64,000 bases of DNA from Billgrantia montanilacus (GCF_003336675.1 NZ_QPII01000010.1:5307-69306), one strand, 5' to 3'; positions 41,840-52,652 are shown, counted from the stretch's first letter. Numbers and translations are program-made. Notes: generated by a model from the sequence alone, not told the origin.

Positions 41840-42064
41840 TTATTTGCCGTGGCGGTTGACGACCTTCTCGATCAAAGCCTCGGTCTTACTGCTTGGGCCC
41901 TCCTTGAGCATTTCGGCGGCCTCAGCATAGGAGCACAGGTGGTACTTGCAGGAAGCACAGAATACCTTGTCGTCAGGGTTATGAACCTCTGACACACGGT
42001 AGAGGTGGCTGCCGCACTTGGGGCAGGCCACCGGAAGGCGTATATCCTCGGATAAATCGGGCAT
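41840..42064 (-). CDS. Small zinc-ribbon protein
   Basis: A 74-residue protein from ATG 42064 (MPDLSEDIRLPVACPKCGSH). Two C-x2-C knuckles (CPKCG at 14-18; CASCKYHLC later) make a zinc ribbon, followed by a helical acidic tail. No family recognised. It is 16 nt ahead of the Mrp-like operon on the same strand and may be its first gene. A structural or regulatory metal role is possible; nothing more can be said. Confidence 0.75.
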   Translation of the reverse strand: MPDLSEDIRLPVACPKCGSHLYRVSEVHNPDDKVFCASCKYHLCSYAEAAEMLKEGPSSKTEALIEKVVNRHGK

Positions 42065-42170
42065 CGTCACGGTCTCCTTGTGCTTGATTGCGAAGGTATC
42101 CAATAGTGATACCTTGGGGTTAATCCTGCCTGACTCAACCCCGAAGGGCCAATTCCGCCCCGCCTATCGC

Positions 42171-43373
42171 TTACAGGCCAAGCTTTTCCGCCACGTAGTC
42201 GGCGTCCTTGTCGCCACGACCGGAGAGGTTGATCAGGATATGCCGCTCCTTCGGCAACGTGGGTGCGACGCGCATCGCCCAGGCGACGGCATGGGCACTC
42301 TCCAGTGCAGGGATGATCCCTTCCACCCGGGACAGGGTCAGGAAGGCTTCCAGGCACTCATCGTCGCTGGCCGTTTCGTAGTCGACCCGACCCAGCTCCT
42401 TCAGGTGACTGTGCTGCGGCCCGACGCCGGGATAGTCGAGGCCGGAGGCGATGGAGTGGACCGGCATCGGGTTGCCCGCCTCGTCTTCCAGCACGTAGCA
42501 GGCCATGCCGTGGATCTCGCCGGGCTTGCCGAGCGTCAGGGTGGCGGAGTGGCGATGGGTATCGAGCCCCTCGCCGGCGGGCTCCACGCCCACCAGGTGC
42601 ACGGACTCATCGTCCAGAAAGGCGGTGAACATGCCAATGGCGTTGGAACCGCCACCGACGCAGGCGGTGACGTGGTCGGGAAGCCGGCCGTGGCGCGCCA
42701 GGAACTGCTCCCGCGCCTCTCTTCCGATCACCGACTGGAAGTCCCGCACCATCTTCGGAAAGGGATGCGGCCCCACCACCGAGCCGATGGCATAGATGTA
42801 GTTCTGCGGGTCCTTGAGGTACTCCTCGAAGGCGCTGTCCACAGCATCCTTTAGCGTCGCCGTGCCGCGGGTTACCGGTACCAGCTTGCAGCCGAGGATC
42901 TTCATCTTGGTGACGTTGGGGTGTTCCTTCTCGATATCCACCTGCCCCATGTGGATCTCGCAGGGAATCCCCACCAGGGCACAGGCCGTGGCCAGCGCCA
43001 CACCGTGCTGGCCGGCGCCGGTCTCGGCGATCACCTTGGTCTTGCCCATGAACTTGGCCAGCAGGGCCTCGCCCAGGCAGTGATTGATCTTGTGGGCGCC
43101 GGTGTGGTTGAGGTCTTCACGCTTGAGATGGATCTGCGCCCCACCCAGCTTCTCGGAGAGCCGCCGGGCATGGAAGATCGGGCTGGGACGGCCGACGTAG
43201 TCGGAGAATAGCTCGGCAAGCTCCTGCTGGAAATCCTCGCGCACGCGGATCTCTTCATAGGCGGCATCGATCTCGTCCATGACCCGCTTGAGTTCGGGCG
43301 GAATGAACTGGCCGCCGAAGCGGCCGAAAAAGCCCTGGGAGTCGGGAAGATTGGCGAAGGGGGAAGTGCTCAT
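42171..43373 (-). CDS. trpB: Tryptophan synthase beta chain (stand-alone)
   Basis: A 400-residue protein that joins indole and serine to make tryptophan. Start at ATG 43373 ([20 protein letters not shown]). PLP lysine is Lys95 in [20 protein letters not shown]; the phosphate loop [12 protein letters not shown] and the [16 protein letters not shown] segment are intact, as is the COMM-domain region that meets the alpha subunit. No trpA lies beside it, so it is a second or displaced trpB; in this family that can mean an indole-salvage enzyme. Neighbours are a prenyltransferase and a zinc-ribbon gene, unrelated to tryptophan. Confidence 0.93.
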   Translation of the reverse strand: MSTSPFANLPDSQGFFGRFGGQFIPPELKRVMDEIDAAYEEIRVREDFQQELAELFSDYVGRPSPIFHARRLSEKLGGAQIHLKREDLNHTGAHKINHCLGEALLAKFMGKTKVIAETGAGQHGVALATACALVGIPCEIHMGQVDIEKEHPNVTKMKILGCKLVPVTRGTATLKDAVDSAFEEYLKDPQNYIYAIGSVVGPHPFPKMVRDFQSVIGREAREQFLARHGRLPDHVTACVGGGSNAIGMFTAFLDDESVHLVGVEPAGEGLDTHRHSATLTLGKPGEIHGMACYVLEDEAGNPMPVHSIASGLDYPGVGPQHSHLKELGRVDYETASDDECLEAFLTLSRVEGIIPALESAHAVAWAMRVAPTLPKERHILINLSGRGDKDADYVAEKLGL

Positions 43374-43460
43374 GACGTAATCCTGACGGCATCCGAAGTA
43401 TCCGCTCATCTTGCCCAGCCCGGCCATGGCTGTCGAGGCAGACCTTGGACGAAACCGCCC

Positions 43461-44390
43461 TCAGCCGGCCAGCAATAGCCCCGCATTGAGCAGGGTCAAG
43501 CTTCCGAGCAATACCGCCACATTGAGACCCATCAACGGCAGCAGCGGTGCGAGCTCTCCCCGCTCCACCTCGGCCGGCAGACACCAGAGCCCCCAGGCCA
43601 GCCAGACGGCGACCGGGGCCGCCAGCCACATCAGCCAGGCGCCGGTGGGCAGCGCGCCCAAGAGCCAGGCCAGCGGAATCACGCCGAAGCCGGCAAGCAC
43701 CAAGGCCGCTGCCAGCCGGGACCCTCGGCGAACTCCCAGCCGGATGGCCAGATGGTCGCGCCCCACACGACGGTCCGGCTCGATATCGGGGAGCTGGTTG
43801 ACCAGCAGCAGTGCACTGACCAGCAGCGTCGGCACCAGTGAGGAAGCCAGGACCGTGTGCGAGAGCGTGCCGGTGAGCGCCTGGTAGGCCCCAGCCACCA
43901 TCAGGATGCCGAAGCCCACCCCGGGCGCCAGCAGGCAGAGCCAGGGCCGCCGGGTCAGCCAGCCGGTATAGGCGACGACCAGCAGCATGCCCAGCAGCCC
44001 ATAGCCCAGCATCACCGCTCCCACCTGCCACAGGAAACCGGCGCCGATCGCCACTACGCCGGACAGGCAGGCCCAGGCCGCCACCCGCACGGCACCGGCG
44101 GCCGCGGGGTTCTCCGGCAGCGAGCCGCTTCCCCCCGAAAACGGCGTCCGAGTGGTGAGGCTGTCCAGCCCGCTACGGTAGTCGTGATGCTCGTTGAACA
44201 GATTGACAGCGGCATGGGCCAGCAGCGCCGCGATCATGACCAGCAGGATATCGAGCCCCGCCGGCGAATGGCCGTCGTACCAGGCGGCGGATACCGCCAG
44301 GCCGGCGCACAGCGGCGCCAGCACCAGGAAGTTGGGCCGACTGCTGCGAAAACAGGCGTGCAGGGCGAAATCCGGCGCAAGCGCTTTCAT
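43461..44390 (-). CDS. UbiA/MenA-type prenyltransferase
   Basis: A 309-residue membrane protein with eight or nine helices. The first prenyl-diphosphate motif is NLFNEHHDYRSGLDSLTTRT, a MenA-like N-x3-D-x4-D form, and the second is NQLPDIEPDRRVGRDHLAIRLG with D-I-E-P-D-x5-G-R. Such enzymes attach a polyprenyl chain to an aromatic or naphthoate ring; MenA and a ubiquinone-unrelated role are both possible, since no men or ubi genes are near. Length fits. It is 22 nt downstream of the carboxylesterase gene on the same strand. Confidence 0.85.
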   Translation of the reverse strand: MKALAPDFALHACFRSSRPNFLVLAPLCAGLAVSAAWYDGHSPAGLDILLVMIAALLAHAAVNLFNEHHDYRSGLDSLTTRTPFSGGSGSLPENPAAAGAVRVAAWACLSGVVAIGAGFLWQVGAVMLGYGLLGMLLVVAYTGWLTRRPWLCLLAPGVGFGILMVAGAYQALTGTLSHTVLASSLVPTLLVSALLLVNQLPDIEPDRRVGRDHLAIRLGVRRGSRLAAALVLAGFGVIPLAWLLGALPTGAWLMWLAAPVAVWLAWGLWCLPAEVERGELAPLLPLMGLNVAVLLGSLTLLNAGLLLAG

Positions 44391-44412
44391 GGGATTCCTG
44401 TCCTGCGCATGC

Positions 44413-45081
44413 CTAGCGAGCCAGCCGCTGGCTCAGCCACTTGCCGATATCGCCAATCTGCTGGGGACAGACCGCATGGGCCATGGGATAACTGCGATAG
44501 TTCGCCGGGTGACCCAGCGAGAGCAGCTTCTCGTAGCCCGCCTTGCCCAGTTGCTCCGGCACCACCGGATCGAAGGAGCCGTGGTGTACTTCGGCCGGCA
44601 GGTCACGGTTGGCCTCGGCCAGGGGGACGCTGTCGGCGGTGGCGAAATAGGTGGAGAGTGCCAGCAGGCCGCCCAATGGCTCGGGGAACGAGAGCGCCGC
44701 GTGATAGGCCACCGCGCCACCCTGGGAGAAGCCGGCAAGGATGATCCGCCGGCTCTCGATGCCGAGGTCGATCTGCTCCCTGATCAACTCCTGAATGCGC
44801 TCGGCGGAGGCCACCAGCTGCTTTTCGTCGACGCGGCGATCGAGACTCATCTCCAGGATGTCGTACCAGGCCGGCATCACCATGCCACCGTTGATGGTCA
44901 CCGGAAGACGCGGCGCATGGGGCAGGATAAAGCGGACGTTGGCATCGGCCGGCAGCGGCAAGGCCGGGACCAGCGGCTCGAAGTCGCGGCCGTCGGCGCC
45001 CAGGCCGTGAAGGATGAAGACGCAGGCATCGGCGGGCTTGCCGCTCTTCGGCTCGATGATCAGTTCATCGTGGCTACTCAT
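44413..45081 (-). CDS. Carboxylesterase/phospholipase (YpfH/EstB type)
   Basis: A 222-residue alpha/beta hydrolase. HGLGADGRDFEPLV is the oxyanion segment, IILAGFSQGGAVAYHAAL carries the nucleophile Ser, then PVVPEQLGKAGYE with the acid region and SYPMAHAVCPQQIGDIGKW with the catalytic His. The family (carboxylesterase type 2, lysophospholipase-like) hydrolyses short acyl esters; several relatives are cytosolic and broad. No signal peptide. It precedes the prenyltransferase by 22 nt and may share its transcript. Confidence 0.93.
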   Translation of the reverse strand: MSSHDELIIEPKSGKPADACVFILHGLGADGRDFEPLVPALPLPADANVRFILPHAPRLPVTINGGMVMPAWYDILEMSLDRRVDEKQLVASAERIQELIREQIDLGIESRRIILAGFSQGGAVAYHAALSFPEPLGGLLALSTYFATADSVPLAEANRDLPAEVHHGSFDPVVPEQLGKAGYEKLLSLGHPANYRSYPMAHAVCPQQIGDIGKWLSQRLAR

Positions 45082-45173
45082 GAGCTTGGTTCCGATCTAA
45101 GGAATGGGCGAAAAGCGACACCCTAACGCAAAGCCGGGTTCACCGCGAGCAAGCACCGCTCAAAAGGGCCCGC

Positions 45174-46943
45174 TCAAAAGGCCCAGAACAGGGGGATCAG
45201 CGTCAGCGCCGTGACGGCCACCAGCAGGTTTAGCAGCCCGCCCACGCGCAGGTAATCGCCGAAACGGTAGCCACCGGGTCCGTAGACCATCAGGTTTGTC
45301 TGGTAGCCGATGGGGGTGAGGAAGCTCGCCGAAGCGGCGAACATGACCGCCACCACGTAGGGCATGGGGCTCACCCCCAGGCTTTCGGCACTGGCCATGA
45401 CTACGGGAAAGACGATGACCGCCGCAGCGTTGTTGGTCACCAGCTCGGTAAGCAGCGCCACCAGCACGTAGGTGCCGAGCAGCAGCAGCCAGGGATTGCC
45501 GCCGGCGAGCTCCAGTGCCATCCCTGCCAGCGTGCCGGCGGCACCTGAGCTCTCCAGCGCCGCCCCCAGGCCGAAGGAGGCGGCGATGGTCAGCAGTACC
45601 TGAGTGTCCAGGCCCCGCTTGGCCGCTCCCACCGTGCAGCAACCGGTGACCAGCACCAGCAGGGCACCCAGCATGGCGGCGTTCATCATGCTCATCACGC
45701 CGAAGGTGGCAAGCCCCACCACCCCCAGCAGGATGCTCCAGGCCAGCCAGGCTTTCTCGTGTATCGGGCGCGCCGCGCCATTGAGCTGGCTGATCAACAG
45801 GAAGTCGCGGGACTGCCGGTGGCGTTCGATGAAGGGGGGGCGCGCCTCCAGCAGCAGGACGTCGGAGGGCTGCAGGCGCACCTGCCCCAGGTTGCCGGCA
45901 ACCCGCTCGCCGCCGCGGCATACGGCCAGCACCGCCGCCCCATAGAGCGTGCGAAAATGCCCGTCGCGAATACGCTGGCCCACGAACTGGCACTGATCGG
46001 AGACCACCGCCTCCACCAGCCGCCGCTCCTTGAAGTCCTTCTCCAGGCTCGACCCGTCATGGTGCGACGGCACCAGCCCGCGAATCTGCTGCAATTCCAC
46101 CGCCGCCGCCGAGGTGCCGGCGAAGACCAGCCGGTCGCCGGCCTTGAGCCGCTCGCCCGGCCCCACCACGCTGACGATATTGCCGTCGCGCTCGATCTCC
46201 ACCAGGAAAAGCTCCTGCAAGTGCCGCAGCCCTGCCTCCTCCACCGTCTTGTCCACCAGGGGGCCGCCGGGGTCCACTTCCATCTCGATGGTATATTCCC
46301 GGGGATTCTCGAAGGCCTGGGCCGCGTCGCGCCGCTGGGGCAGCAGCCGGTGTCCGATGAAGAGCAGATAGGCCAGGCCGACCACGGCGACCGGCACACC
46401 CACCAGGGCGATATCGAACACGCCCATGGCGAGAGTCGGGTAGCGCTCTACCAGCAGGCCGTGCACCACCAGATTGGTACTGGTACCGAACAGGGTGATG
46501 GTACCGCCCAGGATCGACGCAAAGCTGAGCGGCATCAGCAGCCGGTGCGAGGGGATCTGAAGCCGCCGGCTCCAGCTGAGTACCGCTGGGATATAGGTGG
46601 CGACCACCGGGGTGTTGTTGAGAAAGCCGCTGAGGGCGGCGACCGGCAGCAGCAATCGCGCCCGGGCACCCGCCTGGGTGCGTGGGCGCCCCAGCACGAA
46701 GCGAATGATCAGGTCGATGCCGCCGGTATCGCGAATGCTCGTCACCAGCACATAGAGGAAGGCCACGGTGAACAGGCCGCTGTTGGAAAAGCCGGCCAGT
46801 GCCTCGCCGCTATCGATGACACCCAGCGTCAGCAACAGAATCAGGGCGCCGAGCAGCACCATGTCAGGCCCGATCCGCGTGAAGGCCATCAGCGGGAAGA
46901 CCGCGATGACAACACTGAGTGCGATCCAGGCGTCGAAGGGCAT
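45174..46943 (-). CDS. SLC13/DASS-type transporter with two TrkA-C domains
   Basis: A 589-residue membrane protein. Both halves have SLC13-type helices: LLPVAALSGFLNNTPVVATY and LVALLTELVTNNAAAVIVFP are the paired N-N-T/A motifs. Between them, residues about 200-370 form two TrkA-C (RCK_C) ligand-binding domains (GGPLVDKTVEEAGLRHLQEL, then SVVGPGERLKAGDRLVFAG). This architecture is typical of bacterial SAC1/YbhI-like sodium-coupled anion or sulfate transporters. Single gene, convergent with nothing on its strand; the substrate is not certain. Confidence 0.9.
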   Translation of the reverse strand: MPFDAWIALSVVIAVFPLMAFTRIGPDMVLLGALILLLTLGVIDSGEALAGFSNSGLFTVAFLYVLVTSIRDTGGIDLIIRFVLGRPRTQAGARARLLLPVAALSGFLNNTPVVATYIPAVLSWSRRLQIPSHRLLMPLSFASILGGTITLFGTSTNLVVHGLLVERYPTLAMGVFDIALVGVPVAVVGLAYLLFIGHRLLPQRRDAAQAFENPREYTIEMEVDPGGPLVDKTVEEAGLRHLQELFLVEIERDGNIVSVVGPGERLKAGDRLVFAGTSAAAVELQQIRGLVPSHHDGSSLEKDFKERRLVEAVVSDQCQFVGQRIRDGHFRTLYGAAVLAVCRGGERVAGNLGQVRLQPSDVLLLEARPPFIERHRQSRDFLLISQLNGAARPIHEKAWLAWSILLGVVGLATFGVMSMMNAAMLGALLVLVTGCCTVGAAKRGLDTQVLLTIAASFGLGAALESSGAAGTLAGMALELAGGNPWLLLLGTYVLVALLTELVTNNAAAVIVFPVVMASAESLGVSPMPYVVAVMFAASASFLTPIGYQTNLMVYGPGGYRFGDYLRVGGLLNLLVAVTALTLIPLFWAF

Positions 46944-47084
46944 TGGGTGATTCCGTCGGAAATAAAGACCTCATTGTGCCTAACGACGCTTATTCCATAA
47001 AGATATTTGTGGAGATTTGTCTATTCGATAATAGAATATGAAGATTGGAACGCACTAGCCAAAAGCACTATTCAAAAGCCCTAT

Positions 47085-47117
47085 CAAAAAGCAGGGCCCG
47101 CTTTCGCGGGCCCTGCT
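47085..47117 (-). terminator. Terminator after the first cold-shock gene
   Basis: AGCAGGGCCCGCGAAAGCGG followed by GCCCTGCTTTTTG on the minus strand: 12-bp GC-rich stem, GAAA loop and a U5 tract. A strong intrinsic terminator. Confidence 0.85.
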
Positions 47118-47168
47118 CAGCGCTGCCTGCGGGCAGCGCACATCAGATCAAACCGGGTCGGTCAAGAC

Positions 47169-47375
47169 TCAGTCGACGACCTTGATGTTGGAAGCCTGGA
47201 GGCCTTTCTTGCCCTGGGTGACGTCGAAGGAGACCTTCTGGCCGTCTTGCAGGGTCTTGAAGCCGTCAGCCTGAATCTCGGAGAAGTGAGCAAACAGGTC
47301 GTCGCCGCTGTCGTCCGGAGAGATGAAGCCGAAGCCCTTGGTGTCGTTGAACCACTTGACAGTACCAGTAGCCAT
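47169..47375 (-). CDS. Cold-shock (CspA-family) protein, copy 1
   Basis: A 68-residue single-stranded nucleic-acid-binding protein. The RNP1 motif KGFGFIS and the RNP2 motif DLFAHFS are intact in [20 protein letters not shown]. It would act as an RNA chaperone in the cytosol. It has a long leader (to about 47510) shared with copy 2, so it may be cold- or growth-regulated through the leader. The two proteins are nearly identical, differing at a handful of positions such as DDSGDD and DEGGDD. Its terminator is at 47085-47117. Confidence 0.95.
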   Translation of the reverse strand: MATGTVKWFNDTKGFGFISPDDSGDDLFAHFSEIQADGFKTLQDGQKVSFDVTQGKKGLQASNIKVVD

Positions 47376-47510
47376 TGTCGAATTCCTCGAATAGCGTTTT
47401 GATTTACCGGGAAATACCCGAGTTGCAGTGGGTAAGACAAGAAACTTTTCACCGGGAAATCGATGCCATGAGCCTTCGATGACCACTTGCGATGTTCGTC
47501 TTGCTACCAA
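47376..47510 (-). promoter_or_regulatory. Conserved leader of cold-shock gene 1
   Basis: About 120 nt upstream of the start are nearly identical to the leader of copy 2 (47848-47970), including TCGAATTCCTCG-type start region, CCGGGAAATACCCGAGTT and CACCGGGAAATCGATGCCAT. Conservation beyond the coding part implies a function, as in cspA leaders. Confidence 0.6.
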
Positions 47511-47575
47511 CTGGCGATAGCTTGGGCCTTATGCCAGCACACGTCAAATGCTAATTTTGCAAAAGACGCAAACGA

Positions 47576-47601
47576 AAAGGGCCCGCCGAAGCGAGCCCTT
47601 T
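47576..47601 (-). terminator. Terminator after the second cold-shock gene
   Basis: AAAGGGCTCGCTTCGGCGGG followed by CCCTTTTCG on the minus strand: stem with one mismatch and a short U run. It lies between the two cold-shock genes and ends copy 2. Confidence 0.75.
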
Positions 47602-47640
47602 CCTACGCTACCTGACGGTAGCGCCCATCAGATCAGTCGA

Positions 47641-47847
47641 TTAATCGACAGACTTGATGTTGGAAGCCTGGAGGCCTTTCTTGCCCTGGGTGACGTCGAA
47701 GGAAACCTTCTGGCCGTCTTGCAGGGTCTTGAAGCCGTCAACCTGGATCTCGGAGAAGTGTGCGAACAGGTCGTCGCCGCCTTCGTCCGGAGAAATGAAG
47801 CCAAAGCCTTTAGTGTCGTTGAACCACTTAACTGTACCAGTAGCCAT
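47641..47847 (-). CDS. Cold-shock (CspA-family) protein, copy 2
   Basis: A 68-residue protein with the same RNP1 (KGFGFIS) and RNP2 (DLFAHFS) motifs and almost the same sequence as copy 1. Differences include DEGGDD instead of DDSGDD and a final SVD instead of VVD. It is transcribed separately, with its own leader and terminator, so this is a tandem gene duplication including regulatory DNA. An RNA-chaperone role is known for the family; which stress induces each copy is not visible in the sequence. Confidence 0.95.
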   Translation of the reverse strand: MATGTVKWFNDTKGFGFISPDEGGDDLFAHFSEIQVDGFKTLQDGQKVSFDVTQGKKGLQASNIKSVD

Positions 47848-47970
47848 TATCGAATTCCTCGAATAGCGTTTGATGTTGCCGGGAAATACCCGAGTTATGC
47901 TGGGTAAGACAAGAAACTTTCACCGGGAGATCGACGCCATGAGCCTTCGATGACCACTTGCGATGTTCCA
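47848..47970 (-). promoter_or_regulatory. Conserved leader of cold-shock gene 2
   Basis: Leader matching that of copy 1: CCGGGAAATACCCGAGTT, CACCGGGAGATCGACGCCAT and GAGCCTTCGATGACCACTTG are shared with few changes. CGGGAAATACCCG can form a small hairpin near the start of the coding region. Confidence 0.6.
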
Positions 47971-48101
47971 CTTACTAACCAACTGGCGCCAAGAATGCGC
48001 CATTGGCAGGTCCGCGTCAAACACTATTTCATCGAAAGCAGGAAAAGCGGTGAAAGACGACGCCTGTCTGGCGGATCGCCCCAGAGGCCGGCGGAGCGGC
48101 C

Positions 48102-49757
48102 CTAGTGCCGCTCCGCCAGGATCCAACCCGCCGCCTTCTCGGCGATCATCAGGGTCGGTGAATTGGTGTTGCCGCTGGTGATGGTCGGCATGATGCTGGC
48201 ATCCACCACCCGCAGTCCCTGGACACCGTGAACGCGCAGGCGCGGGTCCACCACCGCCATGGGGTCGTCTGCCCGCCCCATCTTCGCCGTGCCCACCGGA
48301 TGGAAGATGGTCGTGCCGATATCGCCGGCCAGCCTCGCCAGTTCCTCGTCGGTCTGGTATTCCAGCCCCGGCTTTACCTCCTCGGGATGGTACCTGGCGA
48401 AGGCCGGCTGCTCGGCGATGCGTCGGGTGACCCGCAGCGAGTCCGCGGCCACCTTGCGATCCTCCTCGGTGCTCAGGTAGTTCGGCGCGATGGCCGGGGC
48501 TTCACGCGGGTCGCGGCTCTTGATGCGCACGCTGCCGCGACTGGTGGGGTTGAGGTTGCACACGCTGGCGGTGATCGCCGGATAGTCGTGCAACGGTTGG
48601 CCGAAGGCCTCCAGGCTCAGCGGCTGGACGTGGTATTCGATATTGGGGTGCTCGTACGCCTCGCTGCTGCGGGTGAAGGCGCAGAGCTGGGAAGGCGCCA
48701 TGCTCATGGGGCCGGTACGCTTGAGCACATACTCCATGCCGATCTTTGCCTTGCCCAGCCAGGAGGCGGCCAGGGTATTGAGCGTCTTGGCCCCCGTGAC
48801 CTTGTAGACAGAGCGGATCTGAAGGTGGTCCTGCAGGTTCTCCCCCACGCCGGGCAGTTCATGCACCAGGGGAATATCGTGCTCGGCCAGCAGCGAAGCC
48901 GGCCCGATACCCGAGAGCTGCAGCAGCTGCGGCGAGCCGATGGCGCCGGCGGCCAGGATCACTTCACGGGTAGCCTTTACCTGGCTGATGACGCCGTCGC
49001 GCTCGAGCTCGACGCCGGTAGCACGAGGCTTCCCCTCGCTGCCACTCTCGAACAACAGCCGGTGCACCTGGGCGGAGTGCCAGAGGGTGAAGTTATCGCG
49101 CTTCGCGCACGTTGGCCGCAGGAAGGCCTTGGCCGCGTTCCAGCGCCAGCCGCTGCGCTGATTGACCTCGAAGTAGTCGACCCCCTCGTTGTCGCCGCGG
49201 TTGAAGTCGCGGGTACGGGGGATGCCGGCCTGCACCGCCGCCTCGGCAAAGTCGTCCAGCACCTGCCACTTGAGGCGCTGCTTCTCCACTCGCCATTCGC
49301 CGCCGTGGCCGTGGTAGTCGCGGTGTGCTGCGTCCGCATCGCCGCCGTCGTCGAGGCGATGGTGATGCTCGTGCTTCATGAAGTCCGGCAGGCAGTTCTC
49401 CCAGCGCCAGGCGTCGTCGCCGCTGGCTTCGGCCCAGCCGTCGTAGTCACGGGCCTGGCCGCGGATGTAGAGCATGCCATTGATGCTGGAACAGCCGCCC
49501 AGGGTCTTGCCCCGGGGGTAGATCAGAGAGCGCCCGTTCAGCCCCTTGTCCGGCTCGGTGCGAAAGCACCAGTCGGTACGCGGGTTGTTGATGCAGTAGA
49601 GGTAGCCCACCGGCACGTGGATCCAGTGGTAGTTGTCGCGCCCCCCGGCCTCGATCAGCAGCACCCGGTTATTCGGGTCTGCACTCAGGCGGTTGGCCAG
49701 CAGGCAGCCGGCGGTACCGGCGCCCACCACGATATAGTCGAACTCTTGCTCTGCCAT
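48102..49757 (-). CDS. GMC-family FAD alcohol dehydrogenase (choline dehydrogenase-like)
   Basis: A 551-residue flavoprotein from ATG 49757 (MAEQEFDYIVVGAGTAGCLL). The FAD loop GAGTAG, the GMC signature 1 PRGKTLGGCSSINGMLYIRG and signature 2 (GAIGSPQLLQLSGIGP) are all there; the C-terminus has HPVGTAKMG with the catalytic His and SGNTNSPTLMIAEKAA with the Asn. It oxidises an alcohol to an aldehyde and passes electrons to the membrane or oxygen. BetA-like in length, but no betB or betI neighbours; instead the mmsA gene is 222 nt upstream on the same strand, so a branched- or amino-alcohol substrate is as likely as choline. Confidence 0.9.
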   Translation of the reverse strand: MAEQEFDYIVVGAGTAGCLLANRLSADPNNRVLLIEAGGRDNYHWIHVPVGYLYCINNPRTDWCFRTEPDKGLNGRSLIYPRGKTLGGCSSINGMLYIRGQARDYDGWAEASGDDAWRWENCLPDFMKHEHHHRLDDGGDADAAHRDYHGHGGEWRVEKQRLKWQVLDDFAEAAVQAGIPRTRDFNRGDNEGVDYFEVNQRSGWRWNAAKAFLRPTCAKRDNFTLWHSAQVHRLLFESGSEGKPRATGVELERDGVISQVKATREVILAAGAIGSPQLLQLSGIGPASLLAEHDIPLVHELPGVGENLQDHLQIRSVYKVTGAKTLNTLAASWLGKAKIGMEYVLKRTGPMSMAPSQLCAFTRSSEAYEHPNIEYHVQPLSLEAFGQPLHDYPAITASVCNLNPTSRGSVRIKSRDPREAPAIAPNYLSTEEDRKVAADSLRVTRRIAEQPAFARYHPEEVKPGLEYQTDEELARLAGDIGTTIFHPVGTAKMGRADDPMAVVDPRLRVHGVQGLRVVDASIMPTITSGNTNSPTLMIAEKAAGWILAERH

Positions 49758-49979
49758 GGCGTGTTCTCTCCGGGCAGCCGCGTTGCGGCGGCCAGATCGC
49801 TTTTTTTCGTTCCCCTTGGCGATATCGCTCGAGGCTATCCCGGCAACAGGCTTCCGAGGGGGCGCTGTGAACCCATCCCTGGGCGCTACCGATGCCATCC
49901 ATGGCATCGGACCCCCTCTACAGCCTGTTCCCGGCGCCTCTCGCTAGAGGCACTGGCACTCGTACTTACCTCGCCAAAG

Positions 49980-51491
<1,512 letters not shown>

Positions 51492-51592
51492 AATGGTTGC
51501 CTCAGTTCGATGCGTTCTGCCAGGAAATCTGTACTGGCTACCAGAGTAACGCGCTATTCGCCTTAATCAATTGAGTAATTCCTAACCAGAAT

Positions 51593-51607
51593 ATAAGCTT
51601 TACTTAT
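51593..51607. promoter_or_regulatory. LysR-type palindrome in the mmsA/lysR divergent region
   Basis: ATAAGCTTTACTTAT: ATAAG and CTTAT arms around CTTTA, a T-N11-A type LysR box, 40 nt upstream of the LysR start. It probably binds the 51647 regulator and controls mmsA. Confidence 0.4.
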
Positions 51608-51646
51608 AATACTGGGAAACCCATCTTCCCCTTCCTGGAGCGTGCC

Positions 51647-52570
51647 ATGCAGGACCTGCAGACCCTTCGCGCCTTCATCACCGTGGCACGGGAAGGCAGC
51701 GTGTCCCGCGCCGCCGAAAAGCTCCACCTGACCCAGCCGGCGGTCAGTCTCAAGCTCAAGCAGCTGCAGGAAGGTCTCGGGCTGGCCCTGTTCCACCGCC
51801 GCCCTCAGGGCTTGAAGCTGACGGCCGATGGCTACGCCCTGCTGCCCGCCGCCGAACGGACCCTGGCGGCCATGGCCGCCTTCGAACAGAGTGCCCATGC
51901 ACTACACAGTACCCTGCGCGGGCGACTGAGGATCGGCACCATCGTCGACCCGGAGTTCATCCGCCTGGGCGCCTTCCTGCATCGCCTGGTGGGCCGGGCG
52001 CCACAGCTGGAGACCGCCCTGCAGCACGGCATGAGTGGCAGCGTGCTGAACTGGATCCGGCGCGGCGAGCTGGATGTGGGGTTCTATCTGGCACCACCGG
52101 GCGAGGGGCCCGGAGACGATTCGCAGGAGGTGGCGCACCGGGAGCTGACCCAGTTTCACTACCACGTGATCGCCCCCGCCGGCTGGAGCGGGCGGCTTAC
52201 CCACACCGACTGGCCGAGCCTGGCCGCCCTGCCGTGGATCGTGACCCCGCAGGAATCCGTCCATCACCGCCTGCTACAAGGCGTGATGGAACCCCAGGGG
52301 CTTGCCCCCAATGGCGTGGCCCAGGTGGATCAGGAGGCCTGCATGCTCGACCTGGTGCGGGCCGGGGTGGGGCTCAGTCTCGCCCGTGACGCCCTGGCCA
52401 TGGCCGAGCGCCAGGAGCGGGGTCTGGTGGTGGTCGAAGGGGTGCGTCTGCCCTGCTCGCTGAACTTCGTCTGGCAGCGCCAGCGCGGCGATGAGCCCGC
52501 CATCGCCGCTGCACTGGAGGTGCTGGAGAGCGTGTGGGGTAACCACGCTGGTTCAGCCGCTGTTGTGTGA
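51647..52570 (+). CDS. LysR-type transcriptional regulator
   Basis: A 307-residue regulator (MQDLQTLRAFITVAREGSVS). Helix-turn-helix SRAAEKLHLTQPAVSLKLKQ at 20-39, effector domain from about 92 (LRGRLRIGTIVDPEFIRLGA). It belongs to the group with a WIVTPQESVHHRLL loop. Divergent from mmsA, 155 nt apart with a LysR-box-like palindrome between, so mmsA and the downstream GMC gene are likely targets. The inducer is unknown, perhaps the semialdehyde or its precursor. Confidence 0.93.
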   Translation: MQDLQTLRAFITVAREGSVSRAAEKLHLTQPAVSLKLKQLQEGLGLALFHRRPQGLKLTADGYALLPAAERTLAAMAAFEQSAHALHSTLRGRLRIGTIVDPEFIRLGAFLHRLVGRAPQLETALQHGMSGSVLNWIRRGELDVGFYLAPPGEGPGDDSQEVAHRELTQFHYHVIAPAGWSGRLTHTDWPSLAALPWIVTPQESVHHRLLQGVMEPQGLAPNGVAQVDQEACMLDLVRAGVGLSLARDALAMAERQERGLVVVEGVRLPCSLNFVWQRQRGDEPAIAAALEVLESVWGNHAGSAAVV

Positions 52571-52652
52571 ACGAAGCATGAACGGCGCCTTAAGACTCTC
52601 GCAAGACGGCGGGGAGTAAAAGGATCACGTACCCAACCAAGGAGTGATCCCC

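Noticed and set aside
45759..47000. A 413-codon plus-strand frame
   Set aside because: Antisense to the SLC13/TrkA-C transporter; no domain and biased composition.
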